Shown: piece after piece, positions 53,782 through 62,218 of the stretch
Position numbering within the stretch: the first letter of the stretch is position 1
Layout: every line of letters begins with the position of its first letter
Source: Candidatus Gastranaerophilales bacterium
GTDB lineage: Bacteria > Cyanobacteriota > Vampirovibrionia > Gastranaerophilales > Gastranaerophilaceae
DNA: 64,000 nt
Assembly: GCA_944323875.1 (NCBI GenBank)
Contig: CALUUH010000003.1
Location: 101,336-165,335, forward strand
Reading direction: 5' to 3'
Program-made: the position numbers and the translations under genes
Notes under the pieces: generated by a model
Seen by the model: only the letters and a program-made list of their open reading frames with translations
The model's database searches: none
What the model was told of the DNA's origin: nothing

Positions 53782-54483
53782 GTGAAAGATATCATCAGAT
53801 TTTTTTTAATATTTGTATTATTAAGCTTTTCTGTGGCAAATGCGTACAATTTTGCGCCTGATGAACGTATAAATATAAGTGTATATGAAAAAATAAATCC
53901 GTCTATTGTGGCTATTGATGCTGAAGTAGATGACGGTTTTTCGGCTGGAACAGGCTGTATTGTCCGCTCGGACGGAGTTATTCTGACCGGCTCGCATGTG
54001 ATAGAAGGCGGCCGGAATATTGAGGTAAAAACCGCTGACGGGAAAGTGTATGAAGCTGAAGTTATTGCGCAAATGGGTAAAAATAAAGATTTAGCCCTGC
54101 TTAAAATAAATGCAAACAGGAAATTTCCTGTTATAACTTTTGGAGATTCTGACGAGGTAAAAGTCGGACAAAAAGTTCTTGCGATAGGTAATCCGTTTGG
54201 ATTTGCCGGCACATTAACACAGGGGATAATTTCTCGTATAGACAAAAACAAAGGCCGTATTCAAACAGACGCCTCAATTAATCCCGGCTGTTCCGGCGGC
54301 CCTCTGCTAAATACTTCCGGTGAAGTAATCGGTATAAGCCAGTCAATCTACAATCCCGATAACAATATTTCAAATATAGGTATAGGATTTGCCATCCCTG
54401 TTAATGATGCTAAACAATTTCTCACGAGCGCAAATTTGCAAGAAACCGGCAACAAAAAAATATTTTTCAGAAAAAATAAATAA
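53782..54483 (+). CDS. Short HtrA/DegP-like periplasmic serine protease without PDZ domain
   Basis: GTG start after AAGGAG; 233 residues. A signal peptide (~1-22) precedes a trypsin-like domain with triad His72 (GSHVIEG), Asp103 (DLALLKI) and Ser171 (NPGCSGGP). The usual GNSGG reads GCSGG. The family segments AIGNPFGFAGTLTQGIIS and TDASINPG are intact. PDZ domains are missing, as the frame ends soon after the protease core. Probably a periplasmic quality-control enzyme. Confidence 0.88.
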   Translation: MKDIIRFFLIFVLLSFSVANAYNFAPDERINISVYEKINPSIVAIDAEVDDGFSAGTGCIVRSDGVILTGSHVIEGGRNIEVKTADGKVYEAEVIAQMGKNKDLALLKINANRKFPVITFGDSDEVKVGQKVLAIGNPFGFAGTLTQGIISRIDKNKGRIQTDASINPGCSGGPLLNTSGEVIGISQSIYNPDNNISNIGIGFAIPVNDAKQFLTSANLQETGNKKIFFRKNK

Positions 54484-54568
54484 TCTCCGTTCTTTATAAT
54501 TCTTAAAATACAAACTCCGCATAAGCTTTTATGCTATAATCCATTTATAAGTTTAGATAGGAGGTCTT

Positions 54569-55480
54569 ATGACAGAGTATTATTTTATGAACGGGGAATA
54601 TGTTGAAGCTTCCAAAGCTATGATCCCTGCGCGTACACATGCTTTTTTATACGGTACAGCCGTATTTGAAGGTATCAGAGCTTACTGGAATGACGAAGAA
54701 AAACAGCTTTATATATTCCGTGCACCGGAGCATTATGAACGCTTAGTCAGAAGCGGTAAAATTATGTATATGGAAAGCCCGTATTCTATTGAAGAATACT
54801 GCGAAATAACACGTAATTTGTTAAAGAAAAACGGTTATAAAGAAAACTGCTATATGCGCCCGAACCTTTATAAATCAGCGCAAAAAGTAGGCCCGGGACT
54901 TTATGACAACCCTGATTCATTTATGATTATTCCGAACAAAATGGGTGATTATATTGATACATCAAAAGGGTTGAAAGTTTGTGTATCAAGCTGGAGAAGA
55001 AACAGTGACAACGCTATTCCTCCGCGTGCTAAAGTTGCCGGCGGGTATGCGAATGCCGCTTTAATCAAAACTGATGCACATAATGCCGGTTTTGATGATG
55101 CAATTGTTCTTGATGAAGCAGGAAAAGTTACAGAAGGTTCTGCAATGAATTTATTCATTGTCCAGAACGGTAAACTTGTTACAACAAAAACAACTGACGA
55201 CATCCTTGTCGGAGTAACAAGAAACACTATCATTGAACTGGCAAAAGATCTGGGTATTCCGGTTGAAGAACGTGCTATTGACAGAACTGAATTATACATT
55301 TCTGACGAAGCATTTTACTGTGGTACCGGCGCTCAGGTCAGTCCTATTGTTTCTATTGACAATAGAAAACTTGGTGACGGAAAAGTCAGCCCTATCGCAA
55401 ATGATTTACAAAAATTATACTTTGACGTCGTTTGCGGCAGAGTTCCAAAATACAAAAAATGGTGCATGCCGGTTTACTAA
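54569..55480 (+). CDS. ilvE: Branched-chain amino acid aminotransferase
   Basis: This PLP fold-type IV enzyme performs the last step of Ile, Leu and Val synthesis. The 303-residue protein shows AFLYGTAVFEGIRAYW at ~25-40, YMRPNLYKS, AKVAGGYANAALIKTDAHNAGFDDAIVLD (PLP Lys in the TKT-like segment) and EGSAMNLF, plus GVTRNTIIELA. A strong AGGAGGT site precedes the ATG. mlaE follows after 4 nt. Confidence 0.95.
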   Translation: MTEYYFMNGEYVEASKAMIPARTHAFLYGTAVFEGIRAYWNDEEKQLYIFRAPEHYERLVRSGKIMYMESPYSIEEYCEITRNLLKKNGYKENCYMRPNLYKSAQKVGPGLYDNPDSFMIIPNKMGDYIDTSKGLKVCVSSWRRNSDNAIPPRAKVAGGYANAALIKTDAHNAGFDDAIVLDEAGKVTEGSAMNLFIVQNGKLVTTKTTDDILVGVTRNTIIELAKDLGIPVEERAIDRTELYISDEAFYCGTGAQVSPIVSIDNRKLGDGKVSPIANDLQKLYFDVVCGRVPKYKKWCMPVY

Positions 55481-55484
55481 ATAT

Positions 55485-56222
55485 ATGATTAACTTTTTAG
55501 GACTTTGTGTTCAAAATTTAATAAAATGTATTAAATACATCTTTGCAAGACAGGTGAGATTTTCATCAATTATATCTCAGGCCGCGGCCATAAGTTATGA
55601 TTCGTTGTCAATCTCACTTATCATTGCATTTATTTCAGCGGCTGTTATCGCAATACAAGTTTCAAAACAATTTCTTATGTCCGGCGCCGACACCTATATC
55701 GGCGGCACTATCGCAATTGTTATGATACGTGAAATTGCCCCCGGTTTTGTTGCTCTTGCTATCGGCGCGCGTGCGGGCACTGCTATTTCTGCGGAAATTG
55801 CCAATATGCAGGTAACATCTCAGGTTGACGCTATAAAAACTCTAAAAGTAGATCCTGTCGGTTATTATTTTACCCCGCGAATTTTAGGGGCAACGTTTAC
55901 TGTTCCTATGGTTGTTCTCATTGCAGAAGTTATAGGGGTACTCGGCGGCATGCTCGTGTCTAATGCGGCAATAGATCTTCATCCTGCAAGATATATGAAT
56001 TCTGTCTGGTTATGGCTGAGTACCCGTGATATTTATATAAGCCTTTTAAAAGCTGCGATATTTGGAGGTTTAATTGCGCTTGTCTGTGCAACTCAAGGTT
56101 ATGAAACCCGCGGCGGCGCAAAAGAAGTCGGAAACTCCACTACGCAAGCCGCAATTCTTTCTACAGTATACCTTTTGATGGCTGATTTTGTAATTAATTT
56201 AATTTTTTATATTGCCAAGTAG
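55485..56222 (+). CDS. mlaE: MlaE-family ABC permease
   Basis: MlaE permeases move phospholipids between the inner and outer membranes. The start at ATG 55485 gives 245 residues with about five helices and the family motifs FSSIISQAAAISYDSL, VMIREIAPGFVALAIGARAGTAISAEIANMQVTSQVDAI, and GGAKEVGNSTTQAAILS. The longer in-frame reading into ilvE is rejected. No ATPase (mlaF) or MCE protein (mlaD) is nearby. The stop sits in a 16-bp palindrome. Confidence 0.9.
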   Translation: MINFLGLCVQNLIKCIKYIFARQVRFSSIISQAAAISYDSLSISLIIAFISAAVIAIQVSKQFLMSGADTYIGGTIAIVMIREIAPGFVALAIGARAGTAISAEIANMQVTSQVDAIKTLKVDPVGYYFTPRILGATFTVPMVVLIAEVIGVLGGMLVSNAAIDLHPARYMNSVWLWLSTRDIYISLLKAAIFGGLIALVCATQGYETRGGAKEVGNSTTQAAILSTVYLLMADFVINLIFYIAK

Positions 56223-56237
56223 CAAAAAATTTTTTGC
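56222..56237. repeat. Perfect 16-bp palindrome GCAAAAAATTTTTTGC
   Basis: It overlaps the last base of the mlaE stop codon. It could act as a weak hairpin at the gene end. Confidence 0.4.
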
Positions 56238-56257
56238 AGGATTTTTATATCCTCGTT

Positions 56258-56755
56258 ATGATTCAACCTATTACAGATTTTATGAGACGAAACGCAGCAT
56301 ATTGCATACAGGGACCTGTACGCAGGATTGTCGGCGAAAGTTTTCAGATTAAAGAAAGATATTTTTTCAATAAAAACCATGAAAAAATAGCGGATTTATT
56401 TACTCTTGAAGTAAACAGAAATGATAAAAAAATTACGAAATCTATTTTGCAGGCTGCAAACGGGTTGTATAAAATAACCGAACATCATATTGACATCATA
56501 AAATTACAAAAAGCAAACAATAAAAAAGTAAAATTCCCTTATATGATTTCATCTTCGGTTATTTATGATCTTGAAGAACCGGTTAAAAGAACATTGCTTA
56601 TGGTAAGAGACGGCATCAAGTTTCTTAAATCAGACAATGACGGAGTGCTTATCTACAAAAAATTAAAGAATTTCAAAACCAGTAAGTTTGAGATACATTC
56701 ACCTGTACGGGCAGATGATTGCATGTTTGATGTAAGTAAAGCAATGAAAAGGTAA
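56258..56755 (+). CDS. Hypothetical protein downstream of mlaE
   Basis: I prefer the ATG at 56258 (165 residues; MIQPITDFMRRNAAYCIQG). A TTG 24 nt upstream is also possible, and neither has a good ribosome site. The product is basic, alpha/beta-looking and soluble, with no motif I recognise. It may be co-transcribed with mlaE. It ends directly against the convergent gene at 56756, with no spacer between the stop codons. Confidence 0.5.
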   Translation: MIQPITDFMRRNAAYCIQGPVRRIVGESFQIKERYFFNKNHEKIADLFTLEVNRNDKKITKSILQAANGLYKITEHHIDIIKLQKANNKKVKFPYMISSSVIYDLEEPVKRTLLMVRDGIKFLKSDNDGVLIYKKLKNFKTSKFEIHSPVRADDCMFDVSKAMKR

Positions 56756-57097
56756 TTATGCCGCCAGAAAAGCGGCTTCTGCTTTGCCCAGATCGATTTT
56801 ATCAAACGGTTCATCGCGATTATCCGTCGTATAAAAGTCACCATCAGACAAGCCAACTGTGTCTTTTAGAAATTTTTCAACATCTATTGACGTGTCAGAG
56901 TTAAACAAATAGAATTTATTGACATTTTTCATATATAAGCCAAAAGTTGACGGTGAATTTATCCCTTTTAAAAAGTCTTTTTTAACATTCAGTTTATTAA
57001 AACCGTCAAAAGTATAGTCTTTCATTTGATAATTTTTCTTAGCGTTTTCTAAAAGCACATAAGGTTCAATCCATTTGGTTATTATGTAATTTGTCAT
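56756..57097 (-). CDS. Hypothetical protein
   Basis: The 113-residue acidic protein (MTNYIITKWIEPYV...) has no signal peptide, membrane segment or recognised motif. GGGAG 11 nt upstream supports the ATG. Its stop codon abuts that of the preceding convergent gene (TAA|TTA). Function unknown. Confidence 0.55.
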   Translation of the reverse strand: MTNYIITKWIEPYVLLENAKKNYQMKDYTFDGFNKLNVKKDFLKGINSPSTFGLYMKNVNKFYLFNSDTSIDVEKFLKDTVGLSDGDFYTTDNRDEPFDKIDLGKAEAAFLAA

Positions 57098-57199
57098 TTA
57101 TAAACTCACTCCCTCAAAGCTTCAATAATTTTATTGTCGCATAAAAACAGGATTTTACAAACAGTTGTAATATTTTATGATAAATGTTAGAGTAACAGT

Positions 57200-57406
57200 A
57201 TGAAAAAGGTAATTATAATATTAGGAGTTATAATATACGGACTGTCCGGCATGGTGTTTGCAGAAACGGTGATTTACAACCCGAAGTCCGGAATATACCA
57301 TAATCAATACTGTCACAGTGCAAAAATCTGCAAAGTTTGTATAAAAATCGACAAGAAAGAAGCGCAGCGCCGCGGCGGTCGTGCCTGCAAAAAATGCGGC
57401 GGATAG
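57200..57406 (+). CDS. Small exported Cys-rich protein, Ada-type metal-binding motif
   Basis: The 68-residue protein has a signal peptide (~1-21, ending VFA). A compact domain follows with the pattern VIYNPKSGIYH-x4-C-x5-C-x2-C-x15-C-x2-C. This resembles the short His/Cys module found at the ends of nucleases and in Ada-type zinc domains (KYHxxxC...PCxxC). It likely folds around a metal in the periplasm. Function unknown. Confidence 0.65.
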   Translation: MKKVIIILGVIIYGLSGMVFAETVIYNPKSGIYHNQYCHSAKICKVCIKIDKKEAQRRGGRACKKCGG

Positions 57407-57430
57407 AGTAATATTTAGATGAGGATTGAC

Positions 57431-57994
57431 ATGTTTAGATTTATAAAAGACAAAATAAAATTCAATAAAATTAAAAAAGTGCAATTTGAACAGCATATTA
57501 TATTTACAGCATTAGAACCTGATGGATATTTTGTTTCAGAAAGACTGGAACAAATTCCTGAGAAGGCGAATGACTTTAATGTTTATTTTAAAATTTCGGA
57601 TAATTGTGAAAATTTAAGAATAAATTTTGAAATTAATAATGAATTATATTTTATGGATATAAATATAAAAACAGAAAACGTATTATATTTTATAAATTTT
57701 TTGGAATCAATATATTGTTTTAACTCTTGCAATTCGCTTGTTTATGTTTCCTCAAATAATAATCCTAATGACTTTTTTTGTATAAAAACTGTAGATCCTT
57801 TAACCTTGCGGATTATGGCAATACTAAATGTCCATAATGACATGAAAATTATAGACATCTGTATTGATAAACAAGATTTTGAGAATAAATTTTTGGTATA
57901 TTTTGCAAACTGTACTCCGTTTGATATACATATAAATGCAGCAAAATTATTAAAGAAATATTCTCCAAAGATAATAGCAATGCCGTATCCATAA
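57431..57994 (+). CDS. AT-rich orphan protein
   Basis: GAGG lies 6 nt before the ATG at 57431 (187 residues; MFRFIKDKIKFNKIKK...). The gene is visibly more AT-rich than its neighbours, with many Ile, Asn, Phe and Tyr residues. I recognise no domain. It lies 3' of the tRNA-Leu att-like repeats and could have been acquired horizontally. Confidence 0.5.
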   Translation: MFRFIKDKIKFNKIKKVQFEQHIIFTALEPDGYFVSERLEQIPEKANDFNVYFKISDNCENLRINFEINNELYFMDINIKTENVLYFINFLESIYCFNSCNSLVYVSSNNNPNDFFCIKTVDPLTLRIMAILNVHNDMKIIDICIDKQDFENKFLVYFANCTPFDIHINAAKLLKKYSPKIIAMPYP

Positions 57995-58030
57995 ATTTTG
58001 GACTGCCTTTTATCGTTTAATATTTTTGGG

Positions 58031-58150
58031 GGCTACTTTTTTAAGTCACAAGATTATAAATTTCTTTTTGGTTGCTATATAACTCAATGTCTGATTTTCT
58101 TTTTTGCCTACTTTTTAAGTCGCTTATATGTGGTTTTCTTTTTGGTTACT
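58031..58150. repeat. Imperfect tandem ~46-bp repeat
   Basis: Segments 58031-58076 and 58105-58150 share CTACTTTTT(T)AAGTC and TTTCTTTTTGGTT in the same order about 74 bp apart. They run into the hairpin at 58145. No gene was seen in 57995-58385. Confidence 0.5.
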
Positions 58151-58177
58151 TTTTCTTTTTACCAAAGAAAAAGTAAC
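58145..58177. repeat. 14-bp perfect hairpin
   Basis: GTTACTTTTTCTTT and AAAGAAAAAGTAAC with a 5-nt loop. The right arm abuts the partial tRNA copy at 58178. It may be a terminator or part of a mobile-element end. Confidence 0.55.
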
Positions 58178-58193
58178 TGGGCGTGAAGAGACT
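58178..58193. repeat. 16-bp copy of the tRNA-Leu 3' end (att-like)
   Basis: TGGGCGTGAAGAGACT is identical to 58386-58401, the 3' end of tRNA-Leu. Duplication of a tRNA 3' end is the classic footprint of tyrosine-integrase elements. Here only ~190 bp lie between the copies. Confidence 0.5.
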
Positions 58194-58343
58194 GTCTTGC
58201 TCACTCGCATTAAACGGGTCTACGGTTGGCTCCGGCAATGGCACAGCCATTTTGTCGCCAAGCCTTCGCCCTCTGCTCGCTCGCGCTCAAACTCCAACAA
58301 GGCAAAGCCTCGTGGGAGTTCTCTTCTCTGACTCAAGTAACAC

Positions 58344-58379
58344 AAAAAGAATTTAAGACTAAAGTCTAAATTCTTTTTA
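58344..58379 (-). terminator. Terminator of tRNA-Leu
   Basis: On the minus strand AAAAAGAATTTAGACT pairs with AGTCTTAAATTCTTTTT (one bulge), ending in a T run, 6 nt after the tRNA. Confidence 0.7.
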
Positions 58380-58385
58380 TACAAT

Positions 58386-58464
58386 TGGGCGTGAAGAGAC
58401 TCGAACTCCCATGCTTTCGCACTAGTTCCTAAGACTAGCGTGTCTACCATTCCACCACACGCCC
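58386..58464 (-). tRNA. tRNA-Leu (anticodon UAG)
   Basis: The acceptor GGGCGTG pairs with CACGCCC, with discriminator A. The anticodon stem CTAGT/ACTAG encloses CTTAGGA, giving anticodon TAG. A class II variable arm (GCGAAAGC) and a T-arm with TTCGAGT follow. CCA is not encoded. A terminator follows. Confidence 0.93.
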
Positions 58465-58493
58465 TTAATATGTTTATACTAGCCTGCTAAAGT

Positions 58494-58646
58494 TTACTTG
58501 TCAAGAGGAATAAAGTTTTCCGGATGCGCGGAATTGGAAAGTATTATCTCGTAATACTCGTTTTTATCTATGTTCACACCCATTGTTTTTACATCAGCGT
58601 AAACTTTTTTCTTTTTCTTTAATAGTTTCTTATAATCGCCTGCCAT
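58494..58646 (-). CDS. 50-residue small protein
   Basis: A clean 50-codon frame (MAGDYKKLLKKKKKVYADVK... ending FIPLDK) lies just upstream of tRNA-Leu on the same strand. The N-terminus is strongly basic, with a soluble alpha/beta-like tail. The AAAGG before the ATG is close, and a TATAAT lies 6 nt upstream, so the mRNA may be leaderless. No family recognised. Confidence 0.45.
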   Translation of the reverse strand: MAGDYKKLLKKKKKVYADVKTMGVNIDKNEYYEIILSNSAHPENFIPLDK

Positions 58647-58679
58647 ACCTTTATTATATTACAAAATCTTAAAAGCTAC

Positions 58680-58708
58680 TTGAAATTTTTAATTATTTGT
58701 TCTAATAT
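58680..58708 (+). promoter_or_regulatory. Promoter of the rplS operon
   Basis: TTGAAA, 17-nt spacer and TAATAT. A ~100-nt leader follows (58715-58814). It contains GGTG and CACC arms around an AAAACGTTTT palindrome and may be an L19 autoregulatory leader. Confidence 0.5.
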
Positions 58709-58814
58709 TAATCTACGAACGTGCGTCGGTGTGTTTTTGTGTGGAAAAAACGTTTTCACCGATTAAGGAATTTAGACTAAAGTACGAAATATAAAATATA
58801 AAGGAAAAGTGAAA

Positions 58815-59168
58815 ATGAACCCTATTATTAAAGAATTGGAAAAATCTTATTTAAAAGATGAAATCGCTGACGTAAACCCTGGTGATACAGTAAAAGTTTT
58901 CGTTAGAATCGTTGAAGGTAATAAAGAAAGAACTCAGGCTTTTGAAGGTACTGTTATTAAAGAACACGGTGCAGGACTTAACAAAACTATTACCGTAAGA
59001 AAAGTATTTCAAGGCGTTGGCGTAGAACGTGTATTCTTGCTCAACTCTCCAAGAATTGAAAAAATTAACGTTCTCAGACGCGGTGATGTTAGACGTTCTA
59101 AATTGTACTATTTAAGAGAACGTTCAGGTAAAGCAACTCGTATTAAGGAAAAAATTGAAAAAAGATAA
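58815..59168 (+). CDS. rplS: 50S ribosomal protein L19
   Basis: The 117-residue L19 sits at the 30S-50S interface. It shows [65 protein letters not shown] and [23 protein letters not shown] 58815 is chosen with AAGGA 9 nt upstream; a GTG six bases earlier is too close to that site. It heads an rplS-rbgA-rnhB operon as in B. subtilis. Confidence 0.97.
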   Translation: MNPIIKELEKSYLKDEIADVNPGDTVKVFVRIVEGNKERTQAFEGTVIKEHGAGLNKTITVRKVFQGVGVERVFLLNSPRIEKINVLRRGDVRRSKLYYLRERSGKATRIKEKIEKR

Positions 59169-60021
59169 ACTTCACATTCACTGGTATCCCGGACATATTG
59201 CTAAAGCTGAAAAACAATTGAAACAACAGCTTTCATTAGTTGATGCAGTGATTGAAGTGGTTGATGCGAGATTACCTCTGTCAAGTACTTATGATAATAT
59301 AACGAGGCTTTTAGGTGAAAAGCCTCGTTTAATTTTGCTTAATAAAGCCGACCTTACCGATAAAAACGAGTTGAAAAAATGGATAAAACTGCTTGAAGAA
59401 AAAACAGGCTTCCCGGTGTTGCCGACTGATGCAAAAAATTCAAATGACTTAAATAAAATCGTAAAAAAAGCCGTGGAACTTTCGGAACCGCGAATACAGG
59501 CAATTATGGCAAAAGGACTCTTACGCCGGCCGGCGCGTGTCATGGTTGTTGGCATGCCCAATGTCGGAAAATCAAGTATTATAAATAAACTTACAAGATC
59601 CTCCAAAACAAAAATTGGTGCAAAAGCCGGCGTTACACGCCAACAGCAGTGGGTAAGAATAAATCCTCAGCTTGAACTCTTGGACACCCCCGGTATAATC
59701 CCGATGAAGCAGGAGGATCAAATTAGGGCGAAAAAACTTGCATTTGTTAATGCGGTTTCTGAAAATGCATATTCAAATGTTCCGGTTGCAAACGAACTGC
59801 TTACATTGCTTGAAAAACTTTATCCAAATAACGTAAACGAGTTTTATAAAGTTGAAAAATTGACGGTTGAAGATATTGCGCGTGCGCGTAACTGGATTAT
59901 TTCAGGCGGCTCACCTGATCTTGAGCGTACTGCAATTTACATACTGAAAGATTTTCGAGAAGGCAAAATAGGAAGATTTATTCTTGATGAATTTGATGAC
60001 GGGCAAAATGGAAACAACTAA
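59155..60021 (+). CDS. rbgA: Ribosome-assembly GTPase RbgA (YlqF)
   Basis: RbgA helps late assembly of the 50S subunit. This is a circularly permuted GTPase of 288 residues. [16 protein letters not shown] is at the start, NKADL (G4) comes before [16 protein letters not shown] (G1, ~124-139), and DTPGI (G3) follows. The start is TTG 59155 with AAGGAA just upstream, inside the rplS frame (14-nt overlap). The same order occurs in Firmicutes. Confidence 0.94.
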   Translation: MKKDKLHIHWYPGHIAKAEKQLKQQLSLVDAVIEVVDARLPLSSTYDNITRLLGEKPRLILLNKADLTDKNELKKWIKLLEEKTGFPVLPTDAKNSNDLNKIVKKAVELSEPRIQAIMAKGLLRRPARVMVVGMPNVGKSSIINKLTRSSKTKIGAKAGVTRQQQWVRINPQLELLDTPGIIPMKQEDQIRAKKLAFVNAVSENAYSNVPVANELLTLLEKLYPNNVNEFYKVEKLTVEDIARARNWIISGGSPDLERTAIYILKDFREGKIGRFILDEFDDGQNGNN

Positions 60022-60793
60022 AAAAGAAAAAACTAATAATCCGGTAAAAAAACATCTGAAAACAGACCTTACTGTTGACGATCATATCATACAGCTTTTT
60101 ACGTTTGATTATAACCAGAAACGCCCTGTAATCGGCACAGATGAAGCAGGCCGCGGCCCTGCCGCAGGAGGAGTTTTTGCAAGCGCTGTTTGCTTTCATC
60201 AAACAGACAGAACATTAATCGAAAAGCTTATGCCGCTAAACGACAGCAAACAGCTGACAAAGAAAAAACGTGAAGCTTTATATGACATTATTCTTGATAA
60301 TTCAATAAATTCAACGGTGTGCGTTGAGGTTGCTGAAATTGAAGAAATAAATATCTTAAATGCGTCCCTAAAGGCCATGCGCATGGCTTGCCTTGATGTT
60401 ATTAAGAAGCTTGAAGTTATCCAAAATTTAGAAACAGATCTTTCTAATTCCACAAATAAAAAAGGATTTGAACGTATTGCAAAAAATGGTATTATGACAC
60501 TTGTTGACGGCAACAAGATGATTACGGATTATGATTACTCACAGCGCTGGGTTGTAAAAGGCGACAGCCGCTCTGCTGCAGTTGCTGCGGCAAGCATTCT
60601 GGCCAAAGTAACCCGTGATAGGTATATGGAAAAACTGGATGCTGAATATCCGCAATACGGCTGGGCAAAAAATGCAGGATATCTGACAAAAGAACATCTC
60701 AACGCAATTGACAAATATGGCTTGACTCCATACCACAGGCCTTCGTTCCTGAAAAAACATTTTGCAAAACAAGAACAGTTAAGTTTGTTTTAG
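60008..60793 (+). CDS. rnhB: Ribonuclease HII
   Basis: RNase HII removes ribonucleotides from DNA. The start is ATG 60008 (261 residues), overlapping rbgA by 14 nt. An N-terminal basic extension (~1-35) precedes VIGTDEAGRGPAAGGVFASAV with the catalytic Asp-Glu pair (~42-43), NDSKQLTKKKRE, VDGNK, KGDSRSAAVAAASILAKVTRD and YGWAKNAGYLTKEHL. All catalytic motifs are intact. Confidence 0.95.
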   Translation: METTKKEKTNNPVKKHLKTDLTVDDHIIQLFTFDYNQKRPVIGTDEAGRGPAAGGVFASAVCFHQTDRTLIEKLMPLNDSKQLTKKKREALYDIILDNSINSTVCVEVAEIEEINILNASLKAMRMACLDVIKKLEVIQNLETDLSNSTNKKGFERIAKNGIMTLVDGNKMITDYDYSQRWVVKGDSRSAAVAAASILAKVTRDRYMEKLDAEYPQYGWAKNAGYLTKEHLNAIDKYGLTPYHRPSFLKKHFAKQEQLSLF

Positions 60794-60817
60794 CCACCAA
60801 AGAGCCCATTAGAAAAT

Positions 60818-61489
60818 CTAAAATTTTACCGGATAATCATCTTTTATTTCCCAATTATCTTTTTCAATAAGTGCAGCACAATTCCTTTTATTTCCCGTTG
60901 AACAATTGTTTTTTAATTCTTCTCTGTAATCATCCGCCTCTCTATCAAGTCCAACCGCATACGTAACCAGTCCTAAAGAGTTAAAATGGAACAGAAAAGT
61001 ATTTTTTCCGTCTGTTGTATAACTTCTTTCGCCAAAAAGACCATTGTTATTTCTACAGTAATTATATTCTGTACAAAAAACAACATGTATACACTCTGCT
61101 GCGCTGTTACACGGTTTGCCTGTAGTTAGTCCGCTTGCCATTAAACCTAGCCCGCTGCCATCACTTAGTGGCACAATAATCCCCTGATTTTTCTTTTCTA
61201 CAGTTCCGCTATTTATGTATTTTTTGAGGTATGTATTCCACCAATCTTCCATTGCTTGAGCATTATGCGGGGTTTTTACGTTAGGTATTACAGTGAAGTC
61301 ACCTGTTCCGAAATTATCGGCAATAGCAAATTTTACAGCCTGATTCATTGTACTGTAAAATTTCTCCATTCGAGTCACAGTTATCTGTTTTTTGTATTTG
61401 GCAATAAGTGCCGGAATAGTCAATGTGGCAACTATGCCGATTATGGCGAGCGTAATCAGGACTTCCGCCAATGTGAATGCTTTTTTCAT
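60818..61489 (-). CDS. Prepilin-type protein with short leader
   Basis: The 223-residue protein has a 4-residue leader (MKKA) and the processing site A|FTLAEVLITLAIIGIVATLTIPALI. It has none of the extended leader seen in the two other prepilins of this window. The mature domain has several Cys (CNSAAEC, CTEYNYC, NNCSTGNKRNC) and a TDGKNTFLFHFNSLG strand. AGGAGGT precedes the ATG. It is divergent from a small XRE regulator across a dyad at 61519. Confidence 0.88.
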   Translation of the reverse strand: MKKAFTLAEVLITLAIIGIVATLTIPALIAKYKKQITVTRMEKFYSTMNQAVKFAIADNFGTGDFTVIPNVKTPHNAQAMEDWWNTYLKKYINSGTVEKKNQGIIVPLSDGSGLGLMASGLTTGKPCNSAAECIHVVFCTEYNYCRNNNGLFGERSYTTDGKNTFLFHFNSLGLVTYAVGLDREADDYREELKNNCSTGNKRNCAALIEKDNWEIKDDYPVKF

Positions 61490-61518
61490 GTTTACCTCCT
61501 ATTATTAAACCATTTTAC

Positions 61519-61548
61519 AATATTATTATTTACATGAATAATAATATT
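61519..61548. promoter_or_regulatory. 12-bp dyad between prepilin and XRE gene
   Basis: AATATTATTATT and AATAATAATATT flank TACATG. Further AATAATAA half-sites follow at ~61557 and ~61582. This is a candidate operator for the adjacent XRE protein. Confidence 0.5.
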
Positions 61549-61601
61549 AGTCAAGTGAATAATAAATTAAGCCTGTTAAATAATAATGTTAAACTGTTAT
61601 T

Positions 61602-61805
61602 ATGATAAAAAATAAATTATCTGAAATGATGGGTATAAGGCGTATGAACATGGCGGAAACCGCGAGAATTGCGGGTCTGAGCCATGTTGCTGTCTTTAAG
61701 ATTTATCACAACAGGACGAAAACAATAGAGTTGGAAACGATAAACAAACTTTGTTATGCGCTGGACTGCCGTATACAAGATATATTTGAATACATTCCTG
61801 ACTAA
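61602..61805 (+). CDS. Small XRE-family helix-turn-helix regulator
   Basis: The 67-residue protein is essentially one helix-turn-helix domain (MNMAETARIAGLSHVAVFKIYHNRTKTIELETINKLCYALDC), ending in an IQDIFEYIPD segment typical of Cro/CI-like regulators of the YozG type. No clear Shine-Dalgarno. It faces the prepilin gene at 61489 and is a good candidate to control it. Confidence 0.8.
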   Translation: MIKNKLSEMMGIRRMNMAETARIAGLSHVAVFKIYHNRTKTIELETINKLCYALDCRIQDIFEYIPD

Positions 61806-61838
61806 CAAAAAAATATATTCAGCGTTTTTAAAAAAGCC

Positions 61839-62198
61839 ATGCTAGAAAGAATAGGAACATACACACAGACACCATATATTCCGCCGGCCACAGACGCGGC
61901 GAGGGCGGCTGTTTCAATGCCCCCACACAAAGAGAGTTTTTTGGACAAATTCCAGACAAAGGTCAAAAATTCCGCTGATATGACAGACACAATTGTTGTT
62001 CCGCGTACGATATTTAAGGGATATTTAGGGATTATGATAGGTACAGCGCTGGCGACCCTCGGAGCTTTTATCCCGAAACCTAAAGCTTTATCAACTGCTT
62101 TAAAGGTGAGCGGACTTGGCGTATCAACTTATGGAACATGGGCATTTGTTCGTCCTTTTATCATAAAAGATGCCAAAGGCGTTGAGCATAAAAAATAA
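61839..62198 (+). CDS. Small membrane protein of unknown function
   Basis: The 119-residue product has a hydrophilic N-terminus and two hydrophobic segments (~63-82, GYLGIMIGTALATLGAFIP; ~90-108). No recognised family and no clear ribosome site, though the ATG lies 33 nt after the XRE gene. It ends VEHKK. It may be co-transcribed with the XRE gene. Confidence 0.5.
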   Translation: MLERIGTYTQTPYIPPATDAARAAVSMPPHKESFLDKFQTKVKNSADMTDTIVVPRTIFKGYLGIMIGTALATLGAFIPKPKALSTALKVSGLGVSTYGTWAFVRPFIIKDAKGVEHKK

Positions 62199-62218
62199 TG
62201 TACTAATATTTGTCAGCT

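Noticed and set aside
53709..54251. 180-codon minus-strand frame
   Set aside because: It is antisense to the htrA-like gene, whose triad and signal peptide are convincing.
55233..55484. N-terminal extension of mlaE into ilvE
   Set aside because: It lies in another frame of ilvE and lacks a start signal. The MlaE family begins at the ATG 55485.
58128..58450. Two frames of 67 and 76 codons around tRNA-Leu
   Set aside because: They run through the hairpin, the att-like repeat and the tRNA itself, so they are not proteins.
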